DNA of 64,000 nucleotides from Pseudomonadota bacterium (GTDB taxonomy: Bacteria; Pseudomonadota; Gammaproteobacteria; Steroidobacterales; Steroidobacteraceae). Each line of letters begins with the position of its first letter. Position 1 is the stretch's first letter. This document shows, one piece after another, positions 60,481-64,000 of the stretch. The notes under the pieces are model-generated. The model saw only the letters and a program-made list of their open reading frames with translations. It ran no database searches and was not told the origin of the DNA. The stretch lies in NCBI GenBank assembly GCA_016703895.1, contig JADJBE010000001.1:683501-747500 (forward strand), in the 5' to 3' direction. The translations under genes were made by a program, and so were the position numbers.

Positions 60481-61857
60481 TCATTTGACCGGCTTGGGTT
60501 GTTTGACCGGCCGCTGCCAGCCAGCGAGGGATATCTGTTTGCCGCGCGCCACCGCGAGCGTCGCGTCAGCCACTTCCTTGGTAATCGTACTGCCTGCGCC
60601 GGTGGTGGCGCGTAGGCCGATGCGCACCGGTGCTACCAGCATGTTGCCCGAACCGATGAAGGCCTCATCTTCGATGGTCGTAACCCACTTGTTAGCACCG
60701 TCGTAATTGCAGGTGATCGTGCCGGCGCCAACGTTGACGCGCGCGCCGATCAGCGCATCGCCCAGATAGCTCAAGTGATTCGCCTTGCTACCCTCACCCA
60801 GCGTGGTCTTCTTGAGTTCGACGAAGTTGCCGATGTGCGAGTCGCGCTGCATCTTCGAATCCGGTCGTAGGCGCGCGAACGGGCCCACGGAGCACGCCTC
60901 GCCGATCTCGCTGCGCTCGAGCACGCAGTTGGGATGGATCACCGAGTCGGCGCCGACACGCATGTCACGCAACACACAATTGGGCCCGACGCGCACCCGA
61001 TCGCCGAGGTGCACACGGCCCTCAAGCAAAACGTTGGGCTCGATGACGACATCCCGACCGACCGTGACCTCGCCACGCACATCCAGTCGGGCCGGATCGA
61101 TCAGCGTGACGCCCGCCGCCAGCAGCTCCGCGGCACGGCGCCGTTGGTAGAGTCGTTCGAGCTGCGCCAATTGCGCCTTGTCATTGACGCCCAACACCTC
61201 AGCTTCGGTCGGCGCAATGCTGGGTGTCACCTTGAAATTCTCCTGCACTGCCATCGCGATGACGTCAGTGAGGTAATACTCGCCCTGCGCATTGGCATTC
61301 TTGAGCTGCCCTAACCACTTGCGCAGAGAGATGGCAGGCGCCGCCAGGATGCCGCTGTTGCCTTCGCGTATTGCCAGTTGCGCGGCAGTAGCGTCTTTCT
61401 GTTCGACGATCTGCTCGATCGCACCGCGCGCGTTGCGAACGATTCGTCCATAGCCGGTGGCGTCGGCGAGCTCGACGGTTAGTAACGCGAGCGACTGCGG
61501 CCCGGCGAGGCCGAGCAACTGTTGGAGTGTCTCGACGCGCACCAGCGGTACGTCGCCATACAACACCAACACGAGCTCGTCGTCATTGACCGCTGGCATT
61601 GCCTGCATGAGCGCGTGGCCCGTGCCGTGTTGCTCGGCCTGCAAGGCCCATTGGACTCTTGCCTCGGCCAACATGCTGCGCACCTGGTCGCCACCGTGGC
61701 CGTAGACGACATGGATGGAATGCGGCTGCAGCGCGCGGGCGGTGTCGATGACATGCGCCAGCAAGGGCCGCCCGGCGAGCGGCTGTAATACCTTGGGCAG
61801 CGCGGACTGCATACGCTTGCCTTGACCGGCAGCGAGAATAACAACGGCGAGTTTCAT
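60481..61857 (-). CDS. glmU: Bifunctional UDP-GlcNAc pyrophosphorylase/glucosamine-1-phosphate acetyltransferase
   Basis: The 458-residue protein begins MKLAVVILAAGQGKRMQSALPKVLQPLAGRPLL (nucleotidyltransferase loop), has VLYGDVPLVR near residue 97, the left-handed helix hexapeptides from about 250 (VHLGDRVRVGPNCVLRDMRVGADSVIHPNCVLERSEIG), and the acetyltransferase His/Asn region KANHLSYLGDALIGARVNVGAGTITCNYDG near 350-385. It makes UDP-GlcNAc for peptidoglycan, LPS and, here, the substrate of WecB. The location after atpC is the usual gammaproteobacterial one. Confidence 0.96.
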   Translation of the reverse strand: MKLAVVILAAGQGKRMQSALPKVLQPLAGRPLLAHVIDTARALQPHSIHVVYGHGGDQVRSMLAEARVQWALQAEQHGTGHALMQAMPAVNDDELVLVLYGDVPLVRVETLQQLLGLAGPQSLALLTVELADATGYGRIVRNARGAIEQIVEQKDATAAQLAIREGNSGILAAPAISLRKWLGQLKNANAQGEYYLTDVIAMAVQENFKVTPSIAPTEAEVLGVNDKAQLAQLERLYQRRRAAELLAAGVTLIDPARLDVRGEVTVGRDVVIEPNVLLEGRVHLGDRVRVGPNCVLRDMRVGADSVIHPNCVLERSEIGEACSVGPFARLRPDSKMQRDSHIGNFVELKKTTLGEGSKANHLSYLGDALIGARVNVGAGTITCNYDGANKWVTTIEDEAFIGSGNMLVAPVRIGLRATTGAGSTITKEVADATLAVARGKQISLAGWQRPVKQPKPVK

Positions 61858-61906
61858 GAAGTCGCGAGTTTAACCACTCGCACGCCAGATGTCTGGCGGG
61901 TCGCTG

Positions 61907-62122
61907 CTACTTGCGGGTGGCCTGGCTGCCGACGGAGTTATACGGATCGAAGCCAGGCGAGTCGACGGTCAGAGTCGGAGCGCCGTCGAGCAGGGCGTCG
62001 GCCAGCTTCTTCTGCCGCTCGAGTTCAAGTTCAGCCTTGCGCTCGGTGCTGGATTCGACCTGGTCATCTTCCGGCGTGGTCGGGAAGATCCAGTCGATGC
62101 GATTGTCGGTAATGCCGCCCAT
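61907..62122 (-). CDS. Small protein of unknown function between atpC and glmU
   Basis: The 71-residue frame MGGITDNRIDWIFPTTPEDD...LADALLDGAP...SPGFDPYNSVGSQATRK is acidic at the start and has a charged helix (ERKAELELERQKKLADALL) in the middle. The GFDPYNS ending looks like a conserved short motif. It is on the same strand as its neighbours, 49 bases upstream of glmU. I do not recognise a named family. Coding is likely from strand, position and amino-acid composition. Confidence 0.55.
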   Translation of the reverse strand: MGGITDNRIDWIFPTTPEDDQVESSTERKAELELERQKKLADALLDGAPTLTVDSPGFDPYNSVGSQATRK

Positions 62123-62243
62123 CGCAGGATCTTAACGCCGCTGCTGCATGTTTCGCCAGTTTCGTGGCGCGGTGCAAAATGCGATTACCCCGCCTGCACC
62201 GCTCATCCCAAAGGATGTGCCGCTCGTCGGCCGGCAGTAGGGT

Positions 62244-62669
62244 TCAGCCCTTGATCTTGCGCAGCTTCTGAATGAACTTCAGCTGCGCTGCCGCACGGGC
62301 GAGTTCGGCCAGCGCTTCGGCCTGCTCAATCCTGTCGACCTTGCCGGCGAGCATCTCTTCAGCGCGTTGCTTGGCGGCCAAAGCTGCCGCCTCATCCACA
62401 TCTTTGGCACGCAACGCGGTGTCGGCCAACACGGTCACCTTGCGCGGCTGTATCTCTAGCGCACCGCCGCCCACAAAGAAAAACTGCTCCTGTCCGTCCG
62501 GCGTTTGCACCCGGACTTCGCCCGCCTTGATCAGCGACAGCAGTGGCGCATGGCGCGGCGTGATGCCGAGCTCACCTTCCGTGGCAGGCACGAACACCAT
62601 CTTCGCGGCGCCGGAGAAAATCTCGCCTTCGGCGCTCACGATATCGACGTGGATGCTGTCAGTTGCCAT
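62244..62669 (-). CDS. atpC: F1Fo ATP synthase subunit epsilon
   Basis: The 141-residue protein shows IHVDIVSAEGEIFSGAAKMVFVPATEGELGITPRHAPLLSLIKAGEVRV, the beta-sandwich of subunit epsilon, and a C-terminal helical pair (AAALAAKQRAEEMLAGK, AELARAAAQLKFIQKLRKIKG) that inhibits ATP hydrolysis. It lies 29 bases after atpD, the normal order at the end of the atp operon. A strong terminator is not evident in the gap that follows. Confidence 0.96.
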   Translation of the reverse strand: MATDSIHVDIVSAEGEIFSGAAKMVFVPATEGELGITPRHAPLLSLIKAGEVRVQTPDGQEQFFFVGGGALEIQPRKVTVLADTALRAKDVDEAAALAAKQRAEEMLAGKVDRIEQAEALAELARAAAQLKFIQKLRKIKG

Positions 62670-62698
62670 GTGCTATGTGCCTTGAATCAGAGCGCCCG

Positions 62699-64000
62699 TT
62701 AGTTGAGCGTCTTCGCCTTCTCGACGGCCTCTTCGATGGCGCCAACCATGTAGAAAGCCTGCTCGGGCAGGTGGTCGAACTCGCCATTGATGATGCCCTT
62801 GAAACCGCGGATCGTGTCTTTGAGCGAGACGATCTTGCCGTCCTGGCCCGTGAACACCTTGGCGACGTTGAAGGGCTGCGACAGGAACCGCTGTACCTTA
62901 CGGGCGCGGTAGACCGTCTGCTTGTCCTCTTCTGACAACTCGTCCATACCGAGAATCGCGATGATGTCCTGCAACTCTTTATAGCGCTGCAGCACCATCT
63001 GTACGCCACGTGCGGTGTTGTAGTGTTCTTCACCGACCACGTTCGGATCAAGCTGCCGACTGCTGGAGTCGAGCGGATCCACTGCGGGATAGATGCCGAG
63101 CGTCGCGATCTGGCGCGACAGCACCACCGTGGCGTCCAAGTGCGCAAAGGTGGTGGCAGGCGACGGGTCAGTCATGTCGTCCGCGGGCACGTAGACCGCC
63201 TGGATCGAGGTGATGGAACCCGTCTTGGTGGACGTGATGCGCTCTTGCAGCACGCCCATTTCCTCGGCCAGTGTCGGCTGATAGCCCACCGCCGACGGCA
63301 TCCGGCCTAACAACGCGGACACTTCGGTGCCGGCGAGTGTGTAACGATAGATATTGTCGACGAAGAACAGCACGTCGCGACCGCGCTTACCATCTTCGCG
63401 CACTTCATCGCGGAAGTACTCGGCCATCGTAAGGCCCGTAAGCGCCACGCGCAGACGGTTGCCTGGCGGCTCGTTCATCTCCCCATAGACCATCGCCACT
63501 TTCGAGTTCGACAGCTCTTTGGGATCGATGACGCCCGACTCGATCATCTCGTGGTAGAAGTCGTTACCTTCGCGGGTACGCTCACCGACACCGGCAAACA
63601 CGGACAAACCACTGTACTGCTTGGCGATGTTGTTGATCAGCTCGAGCATGTTGACGGTCTTGCCCACGCCGGCGCCGCCGAACAGACCCACCTTGCCACC
63701 CTTGGCGAACGGCACTAGCAGGTCGATGACCTTGATGCCGGTTGCTAACAGGTCCTGACCGCCAGCCTGTTCGTCAAAGGCTGGTGCGGGACGGTGAATC
63801 GGCAGGGTTTCGGTCGACTTGATCGGGCCCTGGTTGTCCTGCGGAGCACCCAGCACATCCATGATGCGCCCCAACGTGCCCTTGCCGACCGGGACGGAAA
63901 TCGGCCCGCCGGTGCTATCAACGGCGAGTCCGCGCCGCAAACCCTCCGATGGGCCCATGGCGATAGTGCGCACGACGCCGTCACCCAACTGTTGCTGCAC
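62699..64000 (-). CDS. atpD: F1Fo ATP synthase subunit beta (5' end beyond right edge)
   Basis: There are 433 residues in the window, lacking about the first 30. It has the P-loop GGKVGLFGGAGVGKTVNMLELI near residues 113-130 of the visible part, the GERTREGNDFYHEM block, Walker B DVLFFVDNIYR, and the ending EEAVEKAKTLN. It is the catalytic subunit of the F1 sector. The frame is intact across the whole visible part, a useful control for the many lesions in the EPS/NRPS region. Confidence 0.97.
   Translation of the reverse strand: MQQQLGDGVVRTIAMGPSEGLRRGLAVDSTGGPISVPVGKGTLGRIMDVLGAPQDNQGPIKSTETLPIHRPAPAFDEQAGGQDLLATGIKVIDLLVPFAKGGKVGLFGGAGVGKTVNMLELINNIAKQYSGLSVFAGVGERTREGNDFYHEMIESGVIDPKELSNSKVAMVYGEMNEPPGNRLRVALTGLTMAEYFRDEVREDGKRGRDVLFFVDNIYRYTLAGTEVSALLGRMPSAVGYQPTLAEEMGVLQERITSTKTGSITSIQAVYVPADDMTDPSPATTFAHLDATVVLSRQIATLGIYPAVDPLDSSSRQLDPNVVGEEHYNTARGVQMVLQRYKELQDIIAILGMDELSEEDKQTVYRARKVQRFLSQPFNVAKVFTGQDGKIVSLKDTIRGFKGIINGEFDHLPEQAFYMVGAIEEAVEKAKTLN

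Noticed and set aside
1..64000. Impression that Leu TTA codons often occur as GTTAG/CTAAC
   Set aside because: Counting by eye is unreliable, and GNN codons are common after any codon in a GC-rich genome; no claim is made.
1..64000. tRNA, rRNA or insertion sequences
   Set aside because: I looked for cloverleaf segments, transposase motifs and terminal inverted repeats and saw none that I could support.

Overview
The window is GC-rich, chromosomal and proteobacterial. The right edge carries atpD-atpC followed by glmU, a gene order typical of Gammaproteobacteria. The rest matches the exopolysaccharide/exosortase-A (XrtA, PEP-CTERM) type loci seen in environmental Gamma- and Betaproteobacteria. 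I would place the organism among deep-branching Gammaproteobacteria, without naming a genus.

Layout. (1) Positions 1-5038, minus strand: a nucleotide-sugar cassette with a GT2 glycosyltransferase, a zinc-motif C-methyltransferase, a PIG-L deacetylase, an SDR epimerase/dehydratase, the glucose-1-phosphate cytidylyltransferase rfbF, and a second zinc-motif methyltransferase cut by the left edge. (2) 5225-9289, plus strand: a wrecked MOP/Wzx flippase, then the exosortase-A-associated acyl-CoA ligase and PLP decarboxylase. (3) 9306-16630, minus strand: a degenerate asparagine-synthase-like protein and a 1756-residue secreted multi-Ig protein. The latter lies behind a class I cyclic di-GMP (GEMM-I) riboswitch and looks like two tandem genes fused in frame. 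(4) 17079-23247, minus strand: a tightly packed operon of TPR protein, ACP, hydrolases 2 and 1 of the exosortase-A system, glycosyltransferase, DegT aminotransferase and CelD/FemAB-type acyltransferase. (5) 23490-25247, plus strand: another asparagine-synthase-like protein. (6) 25244-42122, minus strand: the EPS core, with polysaccharide deacetylase, methyltransferase, O-ligase, glycosyltransferases, AlgD-type dehydrogenase, two amidotransferases, FemAB protein, tyrosine autokinase and chain-length determinant. (7) 42264-58136, minus strand: wecB, an Sfp-type PPTase, and a FAAL-ACP-C-A / PCP-C-A-PCP-C-A-PCP-TE NRPS joined to a cyclic-peptide-type ABC exporter. (8) 58362-64000: an orphan encapsulated-ferritin-like protein, a lipoprotein, DUF427, sodC, glmU, a small conserved-looking protein, atpC and atpD.

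How it fits together. The locus appears to build a decorated exopolysaccharide and, in parallel, a small acylated peptide of three residues. The last adenylation domain carries the glycine code and the second condensation domain resembles dual epimerization/condensation domains. Signals for c-di-GMP (the riboswitch) and for CRP-family regulators (a perfect and a near-perfect TGTGA-N6-TCACA site) suggest control as a matrix or biofilm programme.

A striking property is decay. The flippase (nonsense, frameshift and deletion), one glycosyltransferase (+1), one AsnB (+1), the NRPS (amber between A1 and PCP1, thioesterase without its C-terminal end) and the exporter (frameshift in a G run) all carry lesions. 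The housekeeping genes on the right are clean. The exosortase itself, the priming glycosyltransferase and the outer-membrane export protein are not in the window.
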